Shown here one piece after another: positions 28,258 to 39,178 of a stretch of DNA of 64,000 nt. This DNA comes from Streptomyces sp. Ru72. GTDB lineage: Bacteria; Actinomycetota; Actinomycetes; Streptomycetales; Streptomycetaceae. The translations under genes and the position numbers were made by a program. Under the pieces are notes generated by a model. The model was not told the origin of the DNA and made no database searches. It saw only the letters and a program-made list of their open reading frames with translations. Each line of letters starts with the position of its first letter. Within the stretch, counting starts at the first letter, position 1. The stretch spans positions 43,957-107,956 of the forward strand of contig NZ_PQSR01000020.1 in NCBI RefSeq assembly GCF_002920635.1, read 5' to 3'.

Positions 28258-28757
28258 GGCCGTGCCTCCGGTCCGTCTCTCGGGTCGTCTCGGAACTCCG
28301 GAACCCCTTCGGGTTCCCTCGGGGCACAGGCGGAAACGGCGTCGCGGCGCCCGCCAGGCCCGGACGTCCGTGTCCCAGTGCCCGGCACAGGTGCCGCGGA
28401 GCCGAGGCCGAGCGGTGCGACGGCGGCCACCGCGGCCGTCGGGGCGGACGACGTCCGGGGCGGCGGAACCGTCGTCGTCGCGTTCAACTCCTTGCCGTCC
28501 GACCGGAGTCGGGCGCCTTCCCTGCTTCATCTCTTGACGCTTCTGGTCCAGACCTTTAGATTCAACGACCGCTCACGGTTCCATGAATGCGCTCGACTTT
28601 CACCCTTGTGAACGCAGGGTGGTGCTTCGGGGCGCAGCTCGGTGTCGCCCAAGCGCGGCGTCGTGCTCCGTCCCCCTGCCCACCGCCTCCGTAAGGCCGT
28701 ACTCCGCACGGCCGGACGCCCCCCACCATCAGCCGCGTAGCCGGCACAGGAGGACCC
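28258..28757 (+). other. 500-base control region of the ricin/beta-helix gene
   Basis: No supported gene. It contains the promoter with a chitinase-type operator (28534-28562) and a long 5' untranslated leader of about 190 bases up to the ATG at 28758. A short minus-strand frame (28254-28487) is open but lacks a credible start. Confidence 0.5.
28534..28562 (+). promoter_or_regulatory. promoter with DasR/chitinase-type operator in the spacer
   Basis: A -35 TTGACG (28534-28539), 17-base spacer and -10 TAGATT (28557-28562) form a near-consensus promoter. Inside the spacer, TGGTCCAGACCT at 28544-28555 is identical, as I recall it, to the 12-bp direct-repeat element of Streptomyces chitinase promoters, and close to the DasR site TGGTCTAGACCA. 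Binding there would block RNA polymerase. This suggests control by N-acetylglucosamine or chitin, typical for secreted polysaccharide-active proteins. Only one copy is present here. Confidence 0.65.
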
Positions 28758-31025
28758 GTGTTCAGCCTCTTGCGCACCACCCGAACGCACCGTCGCAGAA
28801 CCCCTCCCGCCGCCCGCCCCTGGGCGGCGGCAGCCCTGGTCGCGGCATCGGCCGCGTCCCTGCTCACCGCCCTGCCCGCCCGGGCGGTCACCGCCATGTC
28901 CACCCCGGCGGCAGCTCCGCGAGCCGCTGCCGCTCAGGCCGCCGCCCTGCCGACCGGCTGGGCGACGGTCGTGAACGCCGGCAGCGGCAAGTGCCTGGAC
29001 GCCAGGGGCGCCGGAACCGCCAACGGCACCGCCGTCCAGCAGTACAGCTGCAACAACACCGGCGCCCAGCAGTGGAGTTTCACCTCCACCAGCGACGGCT
29101 CCGTGCGCGTCGGCAACCGCAACGACGCCAACCAGGTCCTGGACGTGACCGACGTGTCCACCGCCGACAACGCCCTGGTGCAGCTGTGGACGTACGGCGG
29201 CGGTGACAACCAGCAGTGGCAGGCCGTCGACGAGGGCGCGGGCGCCTACCACTTCGTCAACCGGCACAGCGGCAAGTGCCTGGACGTCCCCTCGGCGTCG
29301 ACCGCGGACAGCGTCCAGCTGCAGCAGTACACGTGCAACGGCACCGCGGCCCAACGCTTCCAGGTGACGCCTGTCTCCACCTCGCCGAGCGATGTGGACC
29401 TCGGCCCCAACGTCGCCGTCTTCGATCCCTCCATGTCGTCGTCGGCCATCCAGAGCAGACTCGACTCGATCTTCAAGCAGCAGGAGACCAACCAGTTCGG
29501 CTCCCAGCGCTACGCGGTGCTGTTCAAGCCGGGCACGTACAGCAACGACGTCAACGTCGGCTTCTACACCCAGGTTCTCGGGCTCGGCCTGTCACCCGAC
29601 GCCGTCACCGTCAACGGCGCGGTGCACGCAGAGGCCGACTGGTTCCAGGGCAACGCCACCCAGAACTTCTGGCGCGCCGCGGAGAACCTCTCGGTCGCCC
29701 CGGCCGGCGGCACGGACCGGTGGGCGGTCTCCCAGGCCGCGCCATACCGGCGGATGCACCTGCGGGGCAACCTCCAGCTGGACGACGGCGGTTGGTCCAG
29801 CGGCGGCCTCATCGCCGACAGCAAGATCGACGGGCAGGTGCGCTCGGGGAGCCAGCAGCAGTGGCTGACCCGCGACTCGCAGCTCGGGAGCTGGACCGGC
29901 GCCAACTGGAACATGGTCTTCGTCGGCAGCCAGGGCGTGCCGGCCACCAGCTTCCCCAACCCCCCGTACACCACGGTGGACCAGAGCCCGGTCAGCCGTG
30001 AGAAGCCGTTCCTGTACGTGGACGCCTCCGGCGCCTACCGGGTGTTCCTCCCGTCCCTGCGCACCAACTCCACGGGGACCAGCTGGGCGAGCGGCAGCGC
30101 AGCCGGAACCTCCCTGCCCCTGGACCAGTTCTTCGTCGTGAAGCCCGGGGCGACCGCCGCACAGATCGACGCGGCGCTGGCAGCCGGCAAGAACCTCCTG
30201 GTCACCCCCGGCGTCTACCACCTCGACCAGACCCTCGAGGTGACCCGCCCCGACACGGTCGTCCTCGGACTCGGCCTCGCCACCTTCGTCCCCGACGACG
30301 GCATCACCGCCATGACCGTCGCGGACGTCGACGGCGTCAGGATCGCCGGCCTGCTCTTCGACGCGGGAACGACCACCTCGCGGACGCTGCTGGAGGTCGG
30401 GCCGACCGGATCCGCCGCCTCTCACGCGGCCGACCCCACGTCCCTGCACGACGTCTACTTCCGGGTCGGCGGCGCGGCCGTCGGCAAGGCCACCACCAGC
30501 CTCGTGGTCAACAGCGACGACGTCATCGGCGACCACATGTGGCTCTGGCGCGCCGACCACGGCAACGGCGTCGGCTGGACCAGCAACACCGCGGACACCG
30601 GACTCGTCGTGAACGGAGACGACGTCACCATGTACGGCCTGTTCGTCGAGCACTACCAGAGGTACCAGACGATCTGGAACGGCAACGGCGGCCGGACGTA
30701 CTTCTTCCAGAACGAGATGCCCTACGACCCGCCCAGCCAGGCCGCCTGGATGAACGGCGCGACCCAGGGCTACGCGGCCTACAAGGTCGCCGACTCGGTG
30801 ACCAGCCACCAGGCGTACGGTCTCGGCAGCTACTGCTACTTCAGCGCCGACCCGGGCGTGGCCGCCGAGCACGCCATCGAGGCGCCGAACAACGCGAACG
30901 TCCGCTTCCGGGACATGGTGACCGTCTCCCTCGGCGGCACCGGAACCATCCGCCACATCGTCAACGACCGTGGCGGGCCGTCCAACTCCAGTACCAACGT
31001 GGCCGATCTGGTCGCCTATCCGTGA
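28758..31025 (+). CDS. secreted ricin-domain/parallel beta-helix protein, possible GH55-like polysaccharide-active enzyme
   Basis: 755 residues. A signal peptide (TAT-like Arg cluster, then AAAALVAASAASLLTALPARA) is followed by a ricin/CBM13 domain at about 60-210 (QQWSF, QQWQA repeats) and then two right-handed beta-helix domains with the signature FDPSMSSSAIQSRLDSIF, RYAVLFKPGTY, ATFVPDDGITAMTVADVDGVRIAGLLF, GDHMWLWRADHGNGVGW. The two-helix layout resembles GH55 beta-1,3-glucanases; homologues are often labelled adenylyl cyclase or coagulation factor 5/8 protein without evidence. The upstream operator fits a polysaccharide role. The substrate is not known. Confidence 0.7.
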   Translation: MFSLLRTTRTHRRRTPPAARPWAAAALVAASAASLLTALPARAVTAMSTPAAAPRAAAAQAAALPTGWATVVNAGSGKCLDARGAGTANGTAVQQYSCNNTGAQQWSFTSTSDGSVRVGNRNDANQVLDVTDVSTADNALVQLWTYGGGDNQQWQAVDEGAGAYHFVNRHSGKCLDVPSASTADSVQLQQYTCNGTAAQRFQVTPVSTSPSDVDLGPNVAVFDPSMSSSAIQSRLDSIFKQQETNQFGSQRYAVLFKPGTYSNDVNVGFYTQVLGLGLSPDAVTVNGAVHAEADWFQGNATQNFWRAAENLSVAPAGGTDRWAVSQAAPYRRMHLRGNLQLDDGGWSSGGLIADSKIDGQVRSGSQQQWLTRDSQLGSWTGANWNMVFVGSQGVPATSFPNPPYTTVDQSPVSREKPFLYVDASGAYRVFLPSLRTNSTGTSWASGSAAGTSLPLDQFFVVKPGATAAQIDAALAAGKNLLVTPGVYHLDQTLEVTRPDTVVLGLGLATFVPDDGITAMTVADVDGVRIAGLLFDAGTTTSRTLLEVGPTGSAASHAADPTSLHDVYFRVGGAAVGKATTSLVVNSDDVIGDHMWLWRADHGNGVGWTSNTADTGLVVNGDDVTMYGLFVEHYQRYQTIWNGNGGRTYFFQNEMPYDPPSQAAWMNGATQGYAAYKVADSVTSHQAYGLGSYCYFSADPGVAAEHAIEAPNNANVRFRDMVTVSLGGTGTIRHIVNDRGGPSNSSTNVADLVAYP

Positions 31026-31044
31026 GCCTGTCTGCGACCGCACG

Positions 31045-31090
31045 GCAGCGGTGCCTCCCGTCGTGAGAGTGCGGCGGGAGGCTCTGCTGC
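31045..31090 (+). terminator. terminator hairpin of the beta-helix gene
   Basis: Eight-base perfect arms GCCTCCCG (31053-31060) and CGGGAGGC (31075-31082), extended by an outer GCAGC/GCTGC pair (31045-31049, 31086-31090). It lies 20 bases past the stop of the ricin/beta-helix gene. Confidence 0.65.
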
Positions 31091-31262
31091 CGCTCTGGGC
31101 GCAGCGGACGGCTCGAGGGTGACCGGTTCCGGACGGCGGCCGGTCGCCGATACGGGGCCGCGCCTCCCGGACGGCGGCCCCGCGGTTGCGGGTCAGCGCT
31201 CGAGGCCGTGGACTTGAGTGCGTGGGGCGCCCGCAGCCCTGCCTGCCTGGCGTGGAGGAGAC

Positions 31263-31313
31263 ATGATCGTCGCTGCGGGGGCGGTGGCACCCGGGGACGG
31301 CGCGCCGTGCTGA
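31263..31313 (+). CDS. possible 16-residue leader before the DMT transporter
   Basis: An ATG with the strongest ribosome-binding site nearby (GGAGGAG at 31254-31260) opens a 16-codon frame that ends at 31311-31313, overlapping the GTG start of the transporter. Either it is a translated leader that couples to the transporter, or the transporter has suffered a frameshift near 31307. The peptide has no recognisable motif. Confidence 0.35.
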   Translation: MIVAAGAVAPGDGAPC

Positions 31314-32209
31314 GTGTGCTGCTCGCCGTCCTGGCGGCGGTCGCGAACGCCCTGGCCTCCGTATTGCAGCGCAAGGCGGCACGGGACCGCCCGGAGAGCG
31401 AGAGCCTGAGCTGGAGGCTCGTACGGCACCTGTTGCACCGGCCGGTGTGGTTCGCCGGCGTCCTCTCGGTCATCGCCGGATTCCTGCTGCAGGCCGCAGC
31501 GCTGGGCAATGGCCAGATCTCCGTCGTGCAGCCGATGCTGGTGCTGGAACTGCCCGCCACCCTGCTGCTGGCCTCGCTGGTGTTCAGGAGCCGACTGGGC
31601 GTGCGGGAATGGGGCGCCTCGGTGATGATGGCCGCCGGCCTGGCGGGGCTGCTGTTCTCCCTCTCCCCCTCGCAGGGCTCGGCCGCACACGCCACCGCTG
31701 TGAGGTGGGCGTTCGCCTCGGGAGTGAACGTGCTCCTGGTCGCCGCCATGGTGGTGTGGGCACGTCTCGCCGATCCCGGGGCGCGCAAGGCGGCCCTCCT
31801 GGGCGTGGCGACCGGGTGCGGTTTCGGGTTCACCGCCGCGTTGATCAAGGGCATGACGGAGGCGTTCAGCCACGGCATCGGCGCGCTGTTCACCAGCTGG
31901 CAGCTCTACGCCATGATCGTGGCCGGCGCCGGCGCGATGTTCCTGCTGCAGTCGGCGATGCACGCCGGACGACTGCTCGCCAGCCAGCCCGGGCTGACGA
32001 TGTCCGACCCGGTCGTCGCGATCCTGTGGGGCGTCTTCGTCTTCGGCGAAGGGGTCCGGGGCGGCGTCTACACCATCCTGTCGGTCGCGGGGGCAGCCGT
32101 CGTGGCCGTCGCCGTGACGCTGCTCACCCGCTCCCCCCTGCTCGCCGGCCGGACCGGTCGCGGAGAGGAAGGTCCGCACCGCGGCGAGGCCGAAACGGAG
32201 ACGGGATAG
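31307..32209 (+). CDS. DMT-superfamily transporter
   Basis: 300 residues with nine to ten helices in the two-repeat drug/metabolite transporter pattern (VLSVLLAVLAAVANALASVLQRKAA; VLSVIAGFLLQAAALGNGQISVVQPMLVLELP; EWGASVMMAAGLAGLLFSL; MIVAGAGAMFLLQSAMHAGRL; MSDPVVAILWGVFVFGE). The QPMLVLELP and SDPVVAILWG segments are signatures of this EamA-like group. The substrate cannot be inferred. The true start is uncertain; the GTG at 31307 lies in the leader overlap. Confidence 0.8.
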   Translation: MLSVLLAVLAAVANALASVLQRKAARDRPESESLSWRLVRHLLHRPVWFAGVLSVIAGFLLQAAALGNGQISVVQPMLVLELPATLLLASLVFRSRLGVREWGASVMMAAGLAGLLFSLSPSQGSAAHATAVRWAFASGVNVLLVAAMVVWARLADPGARKAALLGVATGCGFGFTAALIKGMTEAFSHGIGALFTSWQLYAMIVAGAGAMFLLQSAMHAGRLLASQPGLTMSDPVVAILWGVFVFGEGVRGGVYTILSVAGAAVVAVAVTLLTRSPLLAGRTGRGEEGPHRGEAETETG

Positions 32210-32343
32210 CCTCCCCGAGTTCCGACCCGAGGCAGGCGAAGGGACCACTCGCCTGCCAGGCGGCGGCCAGGGCGACGCCGTCACGGCGCGCCGGGGGCAG
32301 CAGCCGGCTGATCGGGGAGAGCGCCCGGGGCGGGATCCGGCCC

Positions 32344-35153
32344 TCACATGGCGGGGTCGCCGAACTGTTCCAGGAGGACGTCGACCGGCGTGGGGTCCGT
32401 CGCGGCGGACGTGCTTTCGTGGACGTCGTGGAGGGTCTGCTCCGCCCAGATCACCTTGCCCTTGGCCGTGTAGCGCGTCCCCCACCGCTGGGCGAACTGG
32501 GCCACCAGGAACAGCCCCCGCCCGCCCTCGTCCGTGGTCGCCGCCCGCCGCAGCCGCGGCGAGGTGCTGCTGCCGTCAGCCACCTCGCAGATCAGGCAGC
32601 GCCCGTACAGCAGCCGCACGGTCACCGGTGGTGACCCGTGCCGGATCGCGTTCGTGACCAGCTCGCTGATGATCAGCTCCGTGGTGAACCCGATCTCCTC
32701 CAGTCCCCACTCCAGCAACTTGTCCCGGCACCGGGTCCGGACCGAGGGCACGACCGCCGGGTCCGGCGGCACGCCCCACTCGGCCATGCACGAGCGCGGG
32801 AACAGCCGGGTCCGCGCCACCAGCAGGGCGATGTCGTCGGCGGGTCGCGCCGGCCCCACCGCATCGATCACCGCCTGGCACGCCTCCTCCGGACTGCGCC
32901 TTCCGGCCGCGCCCAACGCCCGGCGCAGCCGGTCCAGGCCGACGTCGATGTCACGGGCGCGTTCCTCCACCAGGCCGTCGGTGTAGAGCACCAGCTGGGA
33001 ACCCTCGCTCAAGCGCAGCTCGGCGGTTTCGAAGGGATAGCCGCCCAGGCCGAGCGGTGCCGACGCCGGTACGTCGGGACAGGTGACGGTTCCGTCCGGG
33101 CGCACCACCACCGGTTCCGGGTGCCCGGCGCGGGCCATCGTGCACGCCCCCGTCACCGGGTCGTAGATCGCGTACAGACAGGTCGCTCCCGTCACCCCCT
33201 CGCCCTCGTGGCCGTCGTCGGCCTCGGCGGCTTCCTCCTCGTTGTCCATCCGGGCGACCAGGTCGTCCAGCTTCCCGAGCACCTCGTCCACGGGGAGGTC
33301 CAGCGTCGAGAAGTTGTGCACCGCGGTGCGCAGTCGCCCCATCGTCGCCGCCGCGTGCAGTCCGTGACCGACGACGTCGCCCATCGCCAGCGCCACACGT
33401 GCGCCCGGCAGCGGGATGACGTCGAACCAGTCCCCGCCACCCCCGTCGCAGCCGGCAGATACCGCCAGGCCACCTCGAGCGCATCCTGCTCCGGTTGCCC
33501 CCGCGGCAGCAGACTGCGCTGCAACGTCACCGCCATCTCGTGCTCCCGTGTGAACCGCCGGGCGTTGTCGATGGCCACCGCCGCCCGAGCGGCCAGCTCC
33601 TCCGCGAAGTACAGGTCGTCCGGCTCGAACGAGGGGGAGTCCGTCGTCCGGTAGAAGTTCGCCACGCCGAGCGGCACGTTCCGCGCCTGCAACGGCATGG
33701 TCACCAGCGAATGCAGCCCGAGTTCCAGCGCCTTGCGGGCGCGTTCCGGATCCTGCTCCCGCCAGCCGTGCGCCTGCCGCAGGTCCGGCTCCACCATCCC
33801 CCGACCCTCCTGGAGCGCGTGCATCTGCGGGGTCCCCGGCGAGAACGTGATCGTCTCGCCCACCCGATACACCGGCATCACCTGCCGGTCCCCGCTGATC
33901 GCCGTACGCCGCAGATGCCGCCATCCCTCCGCCGTCGGCTCCAGGCCGCGCAGCACCGCATCCAGCAGATCGACGGTGACGAGGTCGGCGAACTGCGGCA
34001 CCGTCACGTCCGCCAGCTCCTGCGCCGTACGCTCCACATCGAGCGTCGTCCCGATCCGCAACCCCGCCTCGTAGAGGAGCTTCAGCCGCTCCCGCGCCAC
34101 CTCGGCCCGTCCCGAGACGGCCGCCAGCTCCGTGGTGTCCCGCAGCGTCACCACGCTGCCTCCCGGGCCCCCGTGCGGGAAGGTGGGCCGCTTGTTCACC
34201 ACCAGCAGCCGGTCCTCCGCCAGATGCACCTCGTCGGTCACCGCGTCCGGCGAGATCAGCAGCTGCGTGATCTGCTCAGGCAGCCCCAGCTCCCGCACCG
34301 GGCGCCACTGCGCGTCGGCCGACAGGCCCAGCAGCCGCCGCGCCTCGTCGTTGGCCAGCAGCAGCCGCCCCTCGGGGGTGGTGATGAGCACCCCTTCCCG
34401 CACCGCGTGCAGCACCGCCTCGTGGTGCTCGTACAGCCGCGCGAGCTCCACCGGGGCGAGGCCGTGCGTCTGCCGCAGCAGCCGCCGGGACGCCAGCGTG
34501 GTCCCGGTCGCGGCCAGTGCCAGCGCCGCCGCGCCACTGCCGACGATGATCGGCAGCTGAGGCACCCACAGGCGCGACACGTTCTTGACCGTGATCCCCG
34601 CCGAAACCAGGCCGACGACCGTGCCGTGCGAGTCGTTCACCGGGACCACGGCCTGCACGGCCGTGCCCTTGCCCGCGGGAATGGGCGGCCCACCGGCCTG
34701 CTCTATGACGGTACGGCCTTCCAGCGCCGGTTTGATCTCGCCGACGAACTTCTTCCCGATCTCGTTCGGGTAGGGGTACGTGTAACGAATTCCCTTCGTG
34801 TCCGTGACGACGACGAAATCCACGCCCGCCTTCTTGCGCGCCGCTTCGGCACGCGGCTGCAGGATTGCCGACGGGTCCCGGCTGCGCAGCGCCTCGGCCA
34901 CACCGGGCGCGTTCGCGAACGACTGCGCCGCGACGACCGACACCCGGCGCCCCTGCTGCAGCGCGTCCCGCGCCGCCTGGAGCACCACGCTCGCCATGGC
35001 GGCCAGGACCAGCAGCACGACGATCACGATCTGAAGGAGGAACACCTGCCCGGCCGCGCTGTGAGGGTTCAGCACGGAAGCGTGACGCTCATGCGCGCGT
35101 CCGGTGGGCGGGGGTCGCGCCTGGGTCCGATCTCGTCCGAAACGTACCCTCAT
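32344..35153 (-). pseudogene. SpoIIE-type PP2C phosphatase with Cache/PAS/GAF sensors and HATPase domain, frameshifted
   Basis: One gene in two frames. Frame 1 (35153 to about 33440) encodes two membrane helices around a Cache sensor (VVTDTKGIRYTYPYPNEIG), then PAS (AVREGVLITTPEGRLLLAN) and GAF (LKLLYEAGLRIGTTLDVERT), ending at WRYLPAATGV. Frame 2 (to 32344) continues with the SpoIIE phosphatase (GGDWFDVIPLPGARVALAMGDVVGHG, GQLVLYTDGLVEER-type text) and a C-terminal HATPase (ELVTNAIRHGSPPVTVRL, GRGLFLVAQFAQRWG). A missing base at about 33436-33440 explains the break. Such proteins tune alternative sigma factors. It may be a true mutation or a sequencing error. Confidence 0.8.
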
Positions 35154-35204
35154 GTTCCCTTCATAGCACCGCTGTGCGCACCGGGACCGATCGATGTGAA
35201 GCCG

Positions 35205-35423
35205 TCAGCGTTCCCTCTCCCACACCTCGGGGCCGCCGCCGTGCCACTCGATCAAGGGCGACTCGGCGACGTCCACCTCGTCCACGCCCTCCAGCCCGGC
35301 GTGCTGCAGGAAGACCGTCAAGTCATGCAGCGAGTAGGCCGTGCCGAGAATCTCGCCGTCCACGCGAACGCGCCTGCCGCCGCTCTCGCTCGGCGGGTAC
35401 ACGATCACTCGACGCTCGGCCAT
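35205..35423 (-). CDS. small conserved hypothetical protein
   Basis: 72 residues: MAERRVIVYPPSESGGRRVRVDG, EILGTAYSLHDLTVFLQHAGLEG and VDVAESPLIEWHGGGPEVWERER. It has the look of a small Streptomyces-specific folded protein (two strands, a helix, two strands). Function unknown. It is divergent from selA with about 160 bases between. Confidence 0.7.
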   Translation of the reverse strand: MAERRVIVYPPSESGGRRVRVDGEILGTAYSLHDLTVFLQHAGLEGVDEVDVAESPLIEWHGGGPEVWERER

Positions 35424-35582
35424 GGCACCAGCCTCGCCCCCGGGGGCCGGACCCGCATGCCGGGCTACTCCGCGCACGGCCCCGCCCTGTCCTCCCGGCG
35501 TGTCGAGCGGGCGGCCGTGGGCACTGGGAGACGATGGGTTTTCCTCGGACAGCCGGACCGGGGCCGGAGAGGCAGGGGCCGC

Positions 35583-36970
<1,388 letters not shown>

Positions 36971-36974
<4 letters not shown>

Positions 36975-38758
36975 GGGTGCTGGCCACCGCCGGGCACGTC
37001 GACCACGGCAAGTCCGCCCTGGTGCGGGCGCTGACCGGGATGGAACCCGACCGCTTCGAGGAGGAGCGGCGCAGGGGGCTCACCCTCGACCTCGGCTTCG
37101 TGTGGACCCGGCTCGGCGCGGACGGGGAGCATCTGGCCTTCGTGGACGTGCCGGGACACGAGAGGTTCGTCGCCACCATGCTGGCGGGGGTCGGACCCGT
37201 GCCCGCCGTGCTGTTCGTCGTGGCCGCCGACCAGGGCTGGCAACCCCAGTCCGAGGAACACCTGGCGATCCTCGACGCGCTCGGGGTGCGGCATGCCGTG
37301 CTCGCGGTGACCCGCAGCGACCTGGCGGACCCCGAGCCCGTGCGCGCCGACGCCGTGAAGCGCCTGGCCGCCACCTCGCTCGGCACGGTGCCGTCGGTGG
37401 CGGTCAGCGCGGTGACCGGCGCCGGACTGGACGAACTGCGCGCGGAACTGGCCCGGTTGGCGCGCTCGCTGCCGGTGCCGCCCGCGGACGCGGACGTGAG
37501 ACTGTGGCTGGACCGCGCCTTCACCGTACGCGGCCACGGCACCGTGGTGACCGGCACGCTCGGCGCGGGCACCCTGCGCGCCGGTGACCGGCTGGTGACG
37601 GGCGACAGCCCGGCCCCGCTGAAGGTGCGCGGGCTGCAGTGCCTGCACGAGGAACGGTCCGCCGTCGGCGGTGTGGCACGGGTGGCGGTCAACGTGCACG
37701 GCTCCGTGGACGGTGCCCTGCGACGGGGGCAGGTGCTGCTGACACCGGACCGCTGGCTGCTCACCGATCTGATCGACGTGCGTGTCACCGGCGAACCGGT
37801 CGCCGACCTGCCCCGGACGGTCACCCTCCACATCGGTACGGCCGCCGTCCCGGTGACGGTCCGCCCGCTGGGGGAGGACACCGCGCGGCTGACCCTGATC
37901 CGGGCCCTTCCCCTGCGTGTCGGAGACCGGGCCGTGCTGCGCGAGCCGGGCGGGCAGCGCGTGCCCCGCGGGGTGACCGTGCTCGACGTACGCCCGCCGC
38001 GACTGGCCCGGCGGGGCGCGGGGCGTTCCCGGGCGGCGGAACTGGCGGCCATGACCGGCCGTCCGGACGGTGCCGGGGAACTGCGGCGCCGACGGCTCGT
38101 CCGCCGCTCGGAGCTGCTGGCGATGGGGGTGCCGCCGCCCACCGCGCCCGTCGCCGGGGAATGGCTGGTCGACGAGACCCACTGGGCGGCACTGCGGGAG
38201 CGCCTTGCCGCCGAGGTGAAGCGGCACGCCGAGCAGCACCCGCTGGAACCGGGCCTGCCGACCGAGGCGGCCCGGCGCCTGCTCGGCCTGCCCGACCGGA
38301 CGCTGGTCGACGCGCTCGCCGAGACACCGGGCCGGGCCCGACTGCTGCGGCGGCAAGGCCGGTTGTACGGTCCCGGCAGCCTCCGGCCGACACTGCCACC
38401 ACCCCTGCGGGCCGCCGTCGACGCCGTGCGACGCGAGCTGACGCAGGCGCCGTTCCGCGCGCCGGAGGCCGACCGCCTGAGGGAACTCGGGCTCACCCGC
38501 AAGGCGGTTGCCGCCGCGGTCTCGGCGGGAGCACTGCTGGCGGTGGGCGACGGCATCGTGCTGCTGCCGGGAGCGGACGCCCGGGCCGCCGACGTCCTGC
38601 GCCGGCTGCCCCAGCCGTTCACACTCAGCGAGGCCCGCCGGGCCCTGGACACCACGCGCAGGGTGGCCGTGCCGCTCCTGGAACTGCTGGACGCGCAGGG
38701 ACGCACCGAGCGGGTGGACGACCAGCACCGACGCTGCCGGCCCGAGCCGGGCAGCTGA
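36971..38758 (+). CDS. selB: selenocysteine-specific elongation factor SelB
   Basis: 595 residues. The EF-Tu-like GTPase motifs are GHVDHGKS (residues 8-15), VDVPGHE and TRSD. Domains II and III follow (RGHGTVVTGTL, MTVRPLGEDTARL), and the C-terminal winged helices (about 370-595) bind the SECIS hairpin in mRNA. It delivers Sec-tRNA to UGA codons such as the one in the formate dehydrogenase gene of this window. The TGA stop at 38756-38758 overlaps a partial tRNA-Sec 3' copy. Confidence 0.95.
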
Positions 38759-38782
38759 GGCGTACGGGAATCGAACCCGTCC
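38757..38782 (-). repeat. partial tRNA-Sec 3' copy (T-arm and acceptor strand)
   Basis: On the minus strand this reads as a T-arm (ACGGG, loop TTCGATT, CCCGT) followed by an acceptor strand ACGCCTC. Over 23 bases it matches the 3' end of tRNA-Sec at 39054-39076 with one difference (38757-38779 against 39054-39076, 297 bases apart). No D-arm or anticodon arm precedes it. It overlaps the last two bases of the selB stop codon. It is a tRNA fragment, possibly a scar of integration or of duplication. Confidence 0.75.
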
Positions 38783-39052
38783 TGCGGCGCAACCACGTGA
38801 TCACCGGGCCGCCGCCCTCGGGGCACGGCTCAGCCGGCCTTCGGCAGCTTGTCCTCGCAATCCGGGTTCCGGACCGGCCCGCTGCGGCGACGCCGTGGCC
38901 TTCGCACCACCCGCTCGGGCCTGACGGTGAGTGCCGTCTATGGTTCCCCGATGAGCAACGCTGCTGCGGCCGCAGTGCTCACCACCGCCGACCTGGCCGA
39001 AGCGATACGAGCCCCTGCCAGGCCGGGATCTGGGAGAGTGCGGGTGAAAGAC

Positions 39053-39144
39053 GGAGGCGGACGGGAATCGAACCCGCCTGCCCGAGATCCTCGGACACCT
39101 CGGTTTTGAAGACCGGGAGGGCCACCAGGCACCCACACGCCTCC
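39053..39144 (-). tRNA. selC: tRNA-Sec (anticodon TCA)
   Basis: 92 bases, with the long variable arm of tRNA-Sec. The anticodon loop CTTCAAA (39111-39105) carries TCA at 39109-39107, which reads UGA. The acceptor begins GGAGGCG and its pairing partner CGCCTCC ends the 3' side; the T-arm is GCGGG/TTCGATT/CCCGT. No CCA is encoded. It lies between selB and selD on the other strand, 34 bases before selD. Confidence 0.92.
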
Positions 39145-39178
39145 ACCGCTCGCCAGGCTAGTGCCCCGGGAGACAGGG

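Noticed and set aside
28254..28487. 77-codon frame overlapping the start of the small hydrophilic gene
   Set aside because: Its TTG start is directly against a purine run with no spacing, and it lacks hydrophobic or domain features.
33495..35582. Extension of the selA frame 2 kb upstream
   Set aside because: The extra text is antisense to the SpoIIE phosphatase; SelA starts at 35583 with normal length.
38757..38850. A second complete tRNA gene after selB
   Set aside because: Only a T-arm and acceptor strand are present; no D-arm, anticodon arm or matching 5' acceptor strand can be found.
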